DNA of 64,000 nucleotides from Piliocolobus tephrosceles (taxonomy: Eukaryota; Chordata; Mammalia; Primates; Cercopithecidae). This document shows positions 48,224-60,164 of the stretch, piece by piece (position 1 is the first letter of the stretch; the number at the start of each line of letters is the position of its first letter). The stretch is taken from NCBI RefSeq assembly GCF_002776525.5, contig NC_045444.1, forward strand, positions 30,962,442 through 31,026,441. Reading direction: 5' to 3'. Under the pieces are notes generated by a model that was not told where the DNA came from, made no database searches, and was given only the letters and a program-made list of their open reading frames with translations. The translations under genes were made by a program, and so were the position numbers.

Positions 48224-48238
48224 AAGATGGAATAAATA
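48224..48238. repeat. Target-site duplication of twin-primed L1, right copy
   Basis: It matches 48059-48073 exactly. Confidence 0.92.
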
Positions 48239-48365
48239 GCATGTTTATACAAAGGCAGGAGTGAACAGAGAAAAAAACAGCTGTTGTAAGGGAAGGATAA
48301 TTGATGGGATGATATACGAGTGTGAGAGAGGACTGAGTCTAGTATACAAATGAAGAGGTTGGATT

Positions 48366-49035
48366 TGGACAGGAACACCGGTTTAAAACACAGCTATGCC
48401 TATGTCTGTCTGTATCTCTATCACTTTAACTATCTACATGTTAATGTCCATCACACATACATATATTATTAGTAACTGAGGGCAAACGATATGGTTTCAT
48501 TTCTTGGTAGGTGAGTGGATGTGATCATTGGAGTTTGTCTCTTCTCAGTGCTTCAGGTTTCTCAATGAAATGGGAAGCCCAGTGATTAGCTAAACACAGG
48601 ATCAGGGAAGAAATGTTGGAGTATTGTATAGAGAGAAGGATGCAATAATCTGGGAAGGTGGATGAGATATACAGAGCATGTTTGCCTGATAACATTAAGG
48701 TTAGGTTGTTGTTTATGAACTTAAGGCAAGAACAAGTAGCAGGTTATATGTTTCTCTCAAGCCCTAGGAAGGCATAGAGTAGGAAAAGAATTGGATTGAT
48801 GCACTCTTGTGGTTTTCCAGAGTACAATAAAGCAGCAAGCAAGGCAAGGGAGTTGGGATTGTAAACAAGGAAATGATTACACTGATTTACCTTGGAAATC
48901 AAGCTGGGAAGGACTTATGTGATCTTCTGCAGCATTTTCTGAAGTGGTCTCCATGACTGCTTTCTTCTCTTCCTCTCTATCCTCTATGCTGCCATAAATT
49001 ATCTATACTATGTAGTGCAGAATATATTATCCCTC
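48366..49035. other. Unassigned intergenic DNA
   Basis: Possibly worn continuation of the ancient repeat. No gene seen. Confidence 0.4.
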
Positions 49036-49039
49036 TCTC

Positions 49040-49330
49040 TTTCTTAGTAACCTCCAAAGGCTACCCATTGTCCTTAGGAGATACTGTCAACTTCTTAGCA
49101 TGACATTAAACTCCAGCTTCAGCTTGCACCTTCCTTATGTCTCAGTCTAGTCTCATCATTACCCAATCGTGGCGTGTTCTTTTAAACACGTTATTTTGTT
49201 ATATTGTTCTCTTTATTCAAAAGTTTCTAGCCCACATTCATCCTGAAAAATCCAAAATGAATTTATCACTTTGAACAAATTTTCTCAATTTTTTTCAAGG
49301 CACAGATTATTCTTCTTCCTTTATGCCCAT
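49040..49330 (+). repeat. L2 LINE fragment
   Basis: L2-like order: 'aaaggctacccattgtcctt', 'agatactgtcaacttcttag', 'catgacattaaactccagct', 'tctagtctcatcattaccc'. Confidence 0.7.
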
Positions 49331-52300
49331 TGCATCTGGTAAATACATTTTAAGACACTTTAACACCGCATAGTAACCAACTATTGACATGTCTGAATCA
49401 TTAGATTTAAAGCTGCAGACTGGATACTATTAACATGTTTTATTCCTATAACTCCAAAAATTCTTGGCTTATGATTATCAGTAGGTATTTTTAATGAATA
49501 AATACATAAACATGCAGACTAAAATGAGGCCATATGGTGTGGTCTAATGACCTTCAGCCTTGGTTAAAAAATGGAGGAGTTCTGATTTAATATGATAGAT
49601 GTAGATCTTAACTCAAAAAAGAAAATATGAAATATAAGGTAGAAATATGGCAGCTGTTTTGGAAGTATTGTGTCATACTGTCTAACTGGGAAAAGCGGTA
49701 GGGTGTCAATTCTAAAGGCAACTGCTATAGACCTGAGAAGTTATTGGAGAACTATGCCTCTGGCCTAATGAATACAAACACACACATCATCCTTGCAGCT
49801 ATGATCACTCTAAGTTGCTGTCATCCCCTCATTCAATGGGATTTGTGATTTTTCCCTAGATCGTATTAGCATTCGGGTATCTTGTTGCCCTTGAGCATTT
49901 GTGTATATGATTGTCTGCTTACTTGGTGAAATGCACAGTTTCTTTTCGTGAAGTGTCTCTCGTCTACTGTGCCTCAGTTTGTCTTCACAAAAAGTGGTGG
50001 TGATGATTTTTTGTTCTGTCTACTTACAAATGCTGGGAAATATATATCAACAGAGGGATATGAATATCTTTTAAAGTGCCAAAAATACAAGGAATTATTA
50101 TCTGAAACAGGAAAAAAATCTAAAATATTCGTTGTGTTGTGAGCAGTGGAGAGTTAGGCACACACTGCCTTCATCTACTTAATAAATAAAAGCTAATTTA
50201 ATAAGCAAAGCAAAGACTTGTGTCGAATCTTTCACATTAGTCCAAAAAATGCACTCAGAGGGAAAATGAATAACTTTAAGCTTTAGCTATTGAATAACTA
50301 TGAAAAATCTGGCAACAGCACTAATGATTAGAATGTTCCCATGGTATCAGTCATGGTGGTTTTTTAAAAAAAAAAATTTATGGTATATGAAACAGTGAGC
50401 TAACAACATAGTGAAGGCTTTTCTCAAATAATGGAGAGTTTTTAGGCTTTGAAAGAAATTAGATTACCACGTAGAGTTTAAATAAGCTAGGCAAAACTTA
50501 AATCAGAAAGAAAGGAAGGGAAGTGCAGAGCGGGTAAATGGATGTTTTCAAAAGCTGGAGAATTGATAAGAAAAGAGAGTAACACAAATGTGCCAAATTA
50601 CCCAAGCAAATTCATTCAGCATTCTAGGCCTAAAAGGTCTAAAAGAAAACATAGCTATCTGAAAAGCAAGCAGTGTGTCCGTGTGGCTTCTGTCACTAGG
50701 CTCATCATTAGGGTGTTATGTGTGGTAATTGCAGGCTAAACTTTTGTGTGCTAGTTGAAAGAGCTGTGACCAACTACAGTTTTCAACCTATAGTATAGTT
50801 GTTTGGAGACTTCTCACTATGTCTGACATGTATTTGAGTGAAGTCCTTGATTATGTGTCTGGCATGTTGCATTTTCAATCTGGTCTTCTAATTAGCCTTT
50901 TATATGTGTATATATCTGAAAAAAGTAAGAGGTAAAGCAAGGAAGAGGAAGGAATGCTTTCTTCTCTGAACTAAATAAAATGTTTAATAAAGATAAGAAA
51001 AAACACCTAGCAAGCTAAATCTCTAAGGGGATTGGTTCTAATTAGGAAATGATGTTTGGAGGGTATTGTAAATAAAAACATTAAGTTTTAAATCATATAG
51101 GTATATGAATTAAAAAATACATTCATTCTCCTGTGTAAAATCTTCAGAGAATTTGATGTTATTTGATGTAAGAGGAGGGAGAATTTATAAACTGCAGGGA
51201 TTTTCAGTTACAAACCTGAGGGATTCCACCTCTCACATGCTGTAACTCTATATTGTAAAAGAGATTACGACTAAATTACTAACTAAATGCTGGTGTGCCA
51301 GAGATGGCCTACAAGCATGGCACATTTGATAACTACAGTGTTGTAAAAAAATGTTGAAGAGATGGCAGAGACTTAAAAGTTGAGAGATTTTACATTCAAA
51401 ACAAATCTAAATTTCCAGTAAAAGAAAAAAAAAAAAAAGTGAAAGAAATCTCAAGAGCTGGCAACACCGACCACACATTGCTCCCGGGCAGCACGTAAGT
51501 GGATTTCATAGTAGTTGATCCTTCACATGAGGCATCCATTTCCTTGATCTCTTAGATTGTCCTCATTCCCTATTTGTCTTAGAACGTGCTGACTTCACTC
51601 ACTTAAGTTCCCTGATGGGCACCTGTTAGCATCTGAGTTTGAAACTTTGCCCTTAATGGGATCGTGACCTCCTTTGACAAAACTTGACTTTAAATCACAT
51701 GCTGCTATGTTAAAACTTGTAGCATATAATGAGGGGCCTGTGCAGCTGCAGAAATAAAAGCAAGATGTTATGTGTCAGTTGTAATTGACACCCCCCCAAA
51801 AAGAGTGACTTAGTCTTTTAATCATATCAATTGAGTTATTCCTTAGGTGGAAATCATGAGGTTAATACAGATTATGTAATGAAAAACTACTTGTATTGAT
51901 TAAAACAAAGGCTAACTTGAAAGTAGGTCAGCACCTTGTAGTAAGAAAGATGATCATTTAGACATAAGGAATGGGAAGTCAATAGAATTGGTTATATGTA
52001 AACAAAGAAAACAGAAAAATAGTTTTTTAAAAGCACCTACATCAAAACCTAGACAAAATGGTTTCAAACAAATAGCATAGATTTAAAAACTGCCACAATA
52101 CCATTTCTAAATAAAATCAAGCCGATTTTTAGAAATATAAAATGATCATATGTTATTTTTCCCATTTGAACCTGATTTCTCAGATTAAATTGCTATTTAA
52201 GTTGAATTTGATAAAGATAAAATCCATAAATGCATGCAGAATATATTCATAACAATATTGCACCTTGAGGATAAAGTAGATGAAGTAGATAATATGATAT

Positions 52301-52724
52301 TTTTTATTGGACCAATAAATAAAAGGCAATTCTCAAGCCCCAAAGTCTCAAGTACATTTTCACTTTAAATGAACACACTCATGAAGCATTTTATTGCAAC
52401 AATTTCTTGTGGGAATATATAGGTAAACGGCTGCAAGAATGTGAAGGTGCATTGTAAATTGTAAATCTCTATTTAAACATTCTTCATGTTTTTAGCATAG
52501 AGCTGGACCTTATTATGACTTCTCTGTGCCCAGATTCACCTCTGTTTTACAGAATTAAAATAAATTGCGTGAGAAAGGACCGGTAAATATTCCATCACGT
52601 GGAGAAAATGATTAGACTTACAGTATGACAAAATCGTTAATTTAGCAGCAATATGAATAAATGTAATTATATACTCATAATGGTAATTTGCATAATTGTT
52701 ATACAGTTATACTTTCAATTACAT
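49331..52724. other. Repeat-poor AT-rich intergenic stretch (~3.4 kb)
   Basis: No repeat family or gene recognised. Short homopolymers occur at 50366-50378 (A) and 51424-51438 (A). Small frames at 49948-50142 and 50542-50739 lack domains. Confidence 0.45.
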
Positions 52725-52970
52725 GATTGTAATACTAATAGCTAACATGTATTGAGTGCTTACTATGTGCCAGTAAGGACTTTGCCTGTATTAACTAATT
52801 TAATCTTCACACCATTCCTGGAAGTTTGAAAGTATTATCATTTGCATTTAAAGAAGAGGAAATTGAGACAGGGAGGTTAAGTAAATTCTTTGAGAGATCA
52901 CACAGTTAAAAGTTGGCAGAGTTGGGATCTCAACCTAACCAATCTGGTTCCAGAGTCTGTGCTCAATTAG
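52725..52970 (-). repeat. MIR SINE, nearly full length
   Basis: Reverse MIR blocks: 'gagtgcttactatgtgccag', 'taatttaatcttcacacca', 'gaggaaattgagacagggag', 'gatcacacagttaaaagttg', 'tccagagtctgtgctc'. Confidence 0.9.
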
Positions 52971-53029
52971 ATGGAATATTTCAGGACAGGGCTTAACACT
53001 ATGATAAATTTGTGTTCAGCCTCACTCAA

Positions 53030-53160
53030 GGAGTACAACTTTGGCAAATTCCTTAATTTATCTGCCTCAGGGCTTTGTCTTTGGCGATAATAAAAGCAAG
53101 TTCTTGGGTGTGCAGTAAATGTTAATTAAATCACATAGAAAGCATGTAACTCTATATATG
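53030..53160 (+). repeat. MIR SINE fragment, degraded
   Basis: 'ttggcaaattccttaattta' then 'tgcctcagggctttgtc' resemble the forward MIR core. Confidence 0.45.
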
Positions 53161-53610
53161 AATCCATATGTCCAATAATAGGGGGTCAGATACTGTTACT
53201 ATTATAACTTATTAACAATGTTCACATGGGTATTAATAATAATAATTGATTGGCACCTAGCATAGTGATTTACAAATCAAGAGGTAATTAACGTTTATAA
53301 GAAAATGTAGGAAAGAAGAGGTTAAATGTCCTCCTTATCTGTCAGATCTGGCCAAAAGTTATCACAGTGTCGTAGAGCCTAAATAAAATGCTGGCTACAC
53401 CTTTTTTTGGTAGAGGGACAAAACATGGTTACTTGCTCAACTGTACACGAAGGTACTGGCCTTGCAGATTTTACCCATGCCACAAAAGCAGCAGAGCAGC
53501 ACAGTGTGGATCACTTGGTGGATATTGTGGGTAGAAGTGTCTGATGACATCCACAGATAATAGGGCAATCTTCCCCATGTCCCCATACAGGTATAGAAAT
53601 GGAAGGAGGT
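53161..53610. other. Unassigned intergenic DNA
   Basis: Nothing recognised. Confidence 0.45.
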
Positions 53611-53772
53611 ATGGAGGAAGAGAGAGACAGAGAGGAGAGAGAGAGAGAGAGAGAGACAGACAGAGAGAGAGACAGAGAGGAGAGAGAGAGAGAGACAGAG
53701 AGAGAGACAGAGAGAGACAGAGAGAAACAGAGAGAGAGACAGAGAGAGACAGAAAGAGAGACAGAGAGAGAG
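53611..53772. repeat. (GA)n/(GAGACA)n purine-rich tract
   Basis: About 160 bases of GA and GAGACA units, almost free of pyrimidines except regular C. The 82-120 aa frames across it on both strands (RE-rich and LS-rich) are artefacts of the repeat. Confidence 0.93.
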
Positions 53773-54344
53773 CGTGCCTTAGCCCAAAGAGATATCAAAT
53801 TTATCATGAGGGAAGGCACACACAGTTTTGTAGTATGCACCAAGTGATCAAGGACAAAGGGAATATGGAACATTTAAGTAAAAACTAGAGCACCAGTGAA
53901 TGGGGAATGGGGATTTCAAAAGGTGTCAGCAGAAAACAAATGCCTCAGCCCAAGGTCTGCCCTCTACTTGATGCCATATGAGATCCTCTGAACAATATCT
54001 GCTACGGTAGAGGAAGGGCAATACAGCATGATTTGGATGCATTCTAACCTAAATGAAAAGAGAACGAACACTGACATTATTGGATTTGCCAGAAACTGAT
54101 TAGGTTACAGGGTCTGTCCTCAGGTTTCATGGAATCTTAAAAATTAAATTCTTGATGTACGCAATTATAAATCCCTTGGAAATTATAAATATAGCAGATA
54201 TAATAGTATAGGTCTAATTAGAAAATCTGAGTAAATCAGCATGAAATGATTAGGTCTAAAGATAAGAATGTTGTGCATGACACATTATAAAAGTAAATAT
54301 AATTTGTACAAAGCAAGAAGAAATATAGAAACTCATTAATATTA
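53773..54344. other. Unassigned intergenic DNA
   Basis: Nothing recognised. Confidence 0.45.
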
Positions 54345-54420
54345 ACAAAAATATATTATATATATATATATATGTTATATATCCATAGGTACAACATATC
54401 CCCGGGGATATATATGTTAT
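54345..54420. repeat. (TA)n run followed by a CCCCGGGG-centred palindrome
   Basis: TA repeat to 54374, then an exact 16-base palindrome at 54396-54411 ('atatccccggggatat') inside a looser TA-rich inverted repeat. Confidence 0.85.
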
Positions 54421-54589
54421 AAAGCTAATCAAGAGCACAGGATCCATATAAAGATAACTACTGCCTTTTTATTGAGAGATTGAAAATTAAATATATGAAA
54501 AAGATGACTATGCTTTTATATGGAAAGACCATGATATCAAATCTTTCTAGTGTTGAATCAATTCATTCAAATTAAAAATAATTTATATT
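54421..54589. other. Unassigned AT-rich DNA
   Basis: Nothing recognised. Confidence 0.4.
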
Positions 54590-54898
54590 GGCCAGCTGTG
54601 GTGGCTCACACTTATAATCCCAGCACTTTGGGAAGCCAAGACAGAAGGATCACTTGAGGCCAGGAATTTGAGACCATTCTGGGCAATACAGCAAATCTTT
54701 GTCGCTACGAAAAATACAAAAAAATTAGACAGATGTAGTGGCACGTTCCTGTAGTTCCAGATACTGGAGAGCTGAGGTGGGAGGATCACCTGAGCCCAGG
54801 GAGGTTGAGGCTGCAGTAAGCCATGACTATGCCACTGCACCGCAGCCTGGGTGACAGAGTGAGACCCTATCTAAAATAAATAAATAAACAAACAAACA
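54590..54898 (+). mobile_element. AluJ SINE
   Basis: Full-length, highly diverged Alu ('ggccagctgtggtggctcac', 'gcccagggaggttgaggctg'), ending in a complex AAAT/AAAC tail. Confidence 0.92.
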
Positions 54899-54949
54899 AT
54901 TTTATCTATTGGTGAAAATGTCCCCAATTTTATTTAAAAATAATGGGTA

Positions 54950-55257
54950 GGCCGGACAGTGGCTCACACCTGTAATCCCAGCAGTTTGGGAGGCTGAGGC
55001 AGGTGGATCACCTGAGGTCAGGAGTTCAAGATCAGCCGGGCCAACATGGTGAAATCCTGTCTCTACTGAAAATACAAAAATTAGCCAGGGATGGTGGCGG
55101 GCACCTGTAATCCCAGCTACTCGGGACTTTGAGGCAGGAGAATGGCTTGGGCCTGGGAGGCGGATGTTTCAGTGACCTGAGATCCAGCCATTGCACTCCA
55201 ACCTGGGTGACTGGACGAGGCTCTGTCTCAAAAAAAAAATAATAATAATAATAAAAG
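54950..55257 (+). mobile_element. AluS SINE
   Basis: Full-length Alu with 'gcctgggaggcggatgtttc' and a tail that includes (AAT)n. Exact target duplication TAAAAATAAT at 54935-54944 and 55258-55267. Confidence 0.93.
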
Positions 55258-55267
55258 TAAAAATAAT

Positions 55268-55444
55268 CTGGTAATATAAACAATGGAATTCTGAAGATAA
55301 AAGGTAATTGGTAGAGGAATCTCATTACAAACTACTAAAATATATACTAAATGATAACAATAATTATCACAGTGAAGAGGTGGTTCTAGAACAAAAAGAA
55401 AAAGAATGTTTATAGAATAGAGAAGGTCAGAAACAAACACAAAC
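55268..55444. other. Unassigned AT-rich DNA
   Basis: Nothing recognised. Confidence 0.4.
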
Positions 55445-55515
55445 TCACGTACGTGTGTATGTGCATAGGTGTGTGTGTATGTGTGTATACACCGTTTATA
55501 TATATAATATATGCC
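55445..55515. repeat. (TG)n/(TA)n degenerate microsatellite
   Basis: Alternating TG and TA units. Confidence 0.8.
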
Positions 55516-56369
55516 TGTATTTGTAGATGACAATATTATTCTAAAATACTGGTACAAAAATATATTTCATAAATAGTACTGAGATAATGATTAATTGTCT
55601 GAAAAACTTGGATCGGATTCTTACTTTATTCCTGGTATCACAGTAATTTTGAGTTGGTTATGAGAGTTAAATATCAAAGAGTAATGCCCAGAAGAAGTTA
55701 AAAAAAAAAAAAAAAGCTTGGTGTTTTTGAAGGTAAAAAGATTATCTTATAGTATGGTATTACAAGTGAATAGATTGATTTATTTGACCATATAAAACTT
55801 ATTCTTGTTCAGATGAACAAAGGAAAATTTCCACCATGAACAAAGAGAAAGGCAATGACCTAATGGGGGAAATAGTTGCTACATATGTATTATATTTGGA
55901 TGATATCTTTAATGTATAAAGAAGTCCTGCAACCAAGTAATGACAAAATGAATGCAATAATAGAAAAGTAGGAAAATGCATAGAAAAAAAGTTCAACTTT
56001 CTTAGTAAGCAATATATTGGTTTTTGCTTTATCAAATTAACAATTTTTTATAACATCTATTTTGGCTAAGGATAAGCAAGGTCACTCTAATACATTGCCA
56101 GGAGCAAGGTAAATTAATACACGCTTTCTAGAGGATAATGTGGTAATATTTTTCATAAGGCCAAAAGGAACATAGTCATTGACCCAGTAATTCCATTATT
56201 TTTAAAGAACTAATCAGACAGTTATATAAATGATTTTCATTAAAATGTTGTTTATAATAGTAAGAAAATATAAAACAATCTAAATTTCCAGTAATAGTAA
56301 AACAAATTATAGTAAAATTTGCAAAATGGAATATCACCTAAATGCATATTGATCTTTTGACATGGAAAT
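55516..56369. other. Unassigned AT-rich intergenic DNA
   Basis: An A-run of about 15 at 55700-55714 has no recognisable Alu or L1 attached. Confidence 0.45.
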
Positions 56370-56790
56370 AAGTGTATGTGTGTGTGAGTGTGTAAATGTA
56401 TGTGTGTGGTATAGATGTAATTTTGTTAAGTTGATTTTAAAGTAATATTATATCACACACATACATACATATACAGAAACACACAGAGAATATAAATGCA
56501 CAAATACATGTTTTTATTTGCATATAATTTACATATATCACATATGAGACATTTAAATATCACATAGACTAATAAATCACTATATATAAATATACATATA
56601 TGCACACATATACAAATATACATATATGCACAAATATACATATATGTACATATACACATACATATACATATGTATACACATACATACTATAGCTGTACAC
56701 ACAAACATACGATAGCTGTAGTCTTTTATTTGCCATGTATCCATATATTAGTATGTATGCATATATATATAATATACATCCTCAAATGAT
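56370..56790. repeat. Long degenerate TG/CA/TA simple-sequence region
   Basis: About 400 bases of TG, CACA and CATATA units. Near 56585-56660 the units form a loose tandem array built on 'catatatgcac'. Confidence 0.85.
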
Positions 56791-58265
56791 ATGATCCATA
56801 GATGTTAACCATGATTATGCCTGTGTAAGAGGAATAGTAACGATTTTTACATTTTCTTTGTGCTTATTTATGTCTTTAAACTTTTCTACAATATGCTATG
56901 TAGAATATTGCTATATAATTAAATAAATAATGTGAATTTTTTTTATAATGACTTAGTAAGTAACATCTTGGTTCTTTCACACGTGTGATCAGTGCAATTC
57001 TGATTACATTTTGTGCTTGGATGAAAATAAAAATTCCATTTCTCATTTTAATCAACCCCTGCATTAATCTCCGGCAGTAGTTGGGTATACTGAATTGTTC
57101 TTTCAGTGATAATCTTGTGAAAGGTAACTGTTTTCCCAAAAATGCATCACCCTAATGAACCACCCATTGATCCTGGGCTGTTACTCATTAGCCGCCTTCT
57201 ATACACTAAGATTTGAAAACCAGGGAAGGAGAGTTTAAAACTGACACAAAGTCACAGTAATGAAGTGCACTAAAATTTCTTTCCCCCAAATTACAATGAG
57301 GAGAGCTCTCTGGATATATTGTAAATTCTCAGTGAATATTCTCCATTAACAACACACCATTTTTCTTTGACTGCAGTGTATGTCATCCTTGCCTAGTGGG
57401 AACCCTAATTTGCTTTAAATTGCCAAAGTGCTCATTATGGAATGCTTAGTAGCTAGAGTTTGTACATAATATTTGAAAATCAACCTTAATTTTTCTGCCT
57501 GAGATGAACACTTGGATTCCACAGTAAACATAATCAGAGATTTACAGAAACCTAGTGAACTCTGTTTATTATACTTGTCTGGAATAGCTACAGGAAAGGT
57601 CAGAGGTCCAACGTCTTCATGCAGAGACAGATCATGTTCTAGCTGGTTCTGAAGAGAAAAAAACAGTAGGTGATGCTTTAATGAATGGCTTATCATGTGA
57701 AACACACTATGTGATAATAGCAGTGTTGGTAAGACAAGAAGGAAGTTTTTTCTTTCCTTCTTTGTAAGAGCTTAGTTTTACATTGCTTTAATGCTAACAT
57801 TTCAATAGTACCATGTAAAACAGTTCACTGAGAAACTTCAATTCTGCAATGAGTCAAGTGATTGATTTCATAAACTAAATTAGAAACTTTTAAATTTTAT
57901 TTTATTTTAGCAAAAGCTGACCTTTTATAAATGTAAGCATCTGGGCTGGAAACTTTTTGATTTCTTGAATTTACGATTTTCTTTTATTATCCCTAGGCCT
58001 TAAGTGAAGAAAACAGGAAAGAGGCCTCCCAGAGGTGGAAGTTGTATTGTAAAAAGTGGTCTTATGTTTTAAGATAACTTGTGGGAATGATAGGAAGGAT
58101 GTGAATAGGCATCCCTTGTTTTGGTGAGTTCGTTTTTCACAATGCAGTGAACCAATTAGAACATTTGGCTTACTAGATTCTCCTGACTTGAAACTATTCT
58201 CCTCCCCTCATTCAGCCAGCAAAACAAGAATAGGCTCAATGTCTAAAAGAAATTGTTGCATACCA
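56791..58265. other. Unassigned AT-rich intergenic DNA
   Basis: No gene or repeat recognised. Confidence 0.45.
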
Positions 58266-58285
58266 ACTAGTTTCTCTCTAACTTT

Positions 58286-58763
58286 AATTTAATTTAATTT
58301 TATTTTAAGTTCCGGGTACATGTGCAGGTTTGTTACATAGGTAAACGTGTGCCATAGTGGTTGCTGCACCTATCAGCCCATCACCTAGGTATTAAGCCCA
58401 GCATAAGTTACCTATTTTTCCTAATGCTCTCCCTTCCCGCTACTAGACTTCCCGACAGGCCCCACTGTGTGTTGTTCCCCTCCCTGCGTCCATGTGTTCT
58501 CATTGTTCAGCTCCCACTTACATGTGAGAACACGTGGTGTTTGGTTTTCTGTTCCTGCGTTAGTTTGCTAAGAATAATGGCTTCCCGCTCCATCCATGTC
58601 CCTGCAAAGTACCTGCTCTTGTTCTTTTTATGGCTGCATAGTATCCCATGGTGCATATGCACCACATTTTCTTTATCCAGCCTATTACTGATGGGAATTT
58701 GGGTTGGTTCCATGTCTTTACTATTGTGAATAGTGTTGCAATGAACATATGCATGCGTGTATT
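58286..58763 (-). mobile_element. L1PA/PB 3' end inserted in MER5A (first L1)
   Basis: Reverse L1 3' UTR and ORF2 end: 'gggtacatgtgcaggtttgt', 'catcacctaggtattaagcc', 'gtgtttggttttctgttcct', 'gctgcatagtatcccatggt'. It is 5'-truncated. A short duplication TAACTTT flanks it (58279-58285 and 58764-58770). The coding frames on both strands through it are L1 relics. Confidence 0.88.
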
Positions 58764-58833
58764 TAACTTTGATGTGCATAGGAATAATGTAGAGACCCTT
58801 ATTGTGCAGGTCTGTGATTGATTCTTCATTTCT

Positions 58834-59369
58834 TTTTTTTTTTAATTTAATTTAATTTAATTTTTTTCTTCTTTTTTTTATTATACTTTAAGTTCTAGGG
58901 TACATGTGCATAACGTGCAGGTTTGTTACATATGTATACTTGTGCCATGTTGGTGTGCTGCACCCATCAACTCGTCAGCACCCATCAATTCGTCAGCCCC
59001 CATCAACTGGTCATTTACATCAGGTATAACTCCCAATGCAATCCCTCCCCCCTCCCCCCTCCCTGTGATAGGCCCCAGTGTGTAATGTTCCCCTTCCCAA
59101 GTCCAAGTGATCTCATTGTTCAGTTCCCACCTATGAGTGAGAACATGCGGTGTTTGGTTTTCTGTTCTTGTGATAGTTTGCTAAGAATGATGGTTTCCAG
59201 CTGCATCCATGTCCCTACAAAGGATGCAAACTCATCCTTTTTTATGGCTGCATAGTATTCCATGGTGTATATGTGCCACATTTTCTTAATCCAGTCTGTC
59301 ACTGATGGACATTTGGGTTGATTCCAAGTCTTTGCTATTGTGAATAGTGCCTCAATAAACATACGAGTG
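58834..59369 (-). mobile_element. L1PA 3' end inserted in MER5A (second L1)
   Basis: T-rich tail with AATTT units, then reverse L1 3' UTR ('aagttctagggtacatgtgc'), a G-rich tract on the minus strand (59044-59064), the 'gagaacatgcggtgtttggt' block and the ORF2 end. It is 5'-truncated near 'aataaacatacgagtg'. Flanking repeat: CATTTCT (58827-58833) against CATTCT (59370-59375). Confidence 0.9.
58961..59014 (-). repeat. Three tandem 18-bp units within the second L1
   Basis: Units at 58961-58978, 58979-58996 and 58997-59014 ('cacccatcaactcgtcag' with small changes). Most primate L1 3' UTRs, as I recall them, have one such unit here. Confidence 0.85.
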
Positions 59370-59438
59370 CATTCTAACATGCTTCTGTGAGGGTGATGCT
59401 GCCTGTCAGCAGACCATTCTTTGTGTAGCAAGGTTGTA

Positions 59439-60164
59439 TACAGGTGAACGAAAAAAAAAAATAATTGAAAGGATAATTCCATGTATCAATAGATCAATAG
59501 AACAGAATGGAGTGATGAAAAAGGGGTCCTAATATAATAAGAACTTAGTAAATAATAAAGGTAGATATTTTCATCAATGAGGAAAGAAGGCTTTAGCCCA
59601 TGATTAGTGCTGAGGAAATGGATCAGGTCTTTGACGCAAAGAGTATCATCTTCCTCTCTCACATCAATAGTAAAGTCACCGCCAGGTGTATTGCAAAATC
59701 TTATGTAAAGTTCAATACTATAAAAAAAGTCAAATTATAAAACTATAAAATAAGCATAAACTCAGAATGGGGGGTCATTTAAAGTACAAAACAGAAGCAA
59801 AATTACAAAGGAAAACAATTGATATATCTGAAAAAATACACTTAAAACATTTTTATGTTAAAATAATTGTGAGGTAGATAAGTTATGAACATATTTACAG
59901 AGTGTAACATTTCTAGTAAAAAACTGATTCTTGGAAGTTTCTATCATGACTCAGTAATTCTACTTATTTTAGCAAAATATTCCAAGATGTGTATAAAGGT
60001 ATTTTCATATAGATATGAATCATAGCACAAATGAGTATATTAAAAACAGAAAATATCCACATTAAATCATTAGGAATGAGCTAAAATGTCTAGACTGTGA
60101 AATAGTAGGAAAATATATTGAGTGATAGTTCAAACGAGTATTTAAAATTATATGGAATTTTCAT
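59439..60164. other. Unassigned AT-rich intergenic DNA
   Basis: An A-run lies at 59450-59462. Nothing else recognised. Confidence 0.45.

Larger units (their letters stand above)
47521..48365 (+). repeat. Ancient interspersed repeat, interrupted by a small L1
   Basis: Blocks near 47985-48055 ('gaacactgctgggaaaggga') and 48290-48355 ('gaggactgagtctagtatac') look like the later part of the same ancient family seen at 5868. The small L1 at 48074-48223 splits it. Family not named. Confidence 0.4.
58266..59438 (+). mobile_element. MER5A (hAT-Charlie) in three pieces, split by two L1s
   Basis: Piece 1 (58266-58285, 'actagtttctctctaac') corresponds to the MER5A start. Piece 2 (58764-58833, 'tttgatgtgcataggaata') and piece 3 (59370-59438, 'cattctaacatgcttc', 'gtgatgctgcctgtcagcag') continue in order. 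Together they give about 160 of the ~190 bases of MER5A, so one element was hit twice. Confidence 0.75.

Noticed and set aside
53511..53888. RE-rich and LS-rich frames of 82-120 aa
   Set aside because: Artefacts of the GA/GAGACA repeat on the two strands.
58361..59482. Several frames of 89-122 aa on both strands
   Set aside because: They fall in L1 ORF2/3' UTR relics. The minus ones show the usual 'YAAIK' L1 peptide but are truncated and broken.
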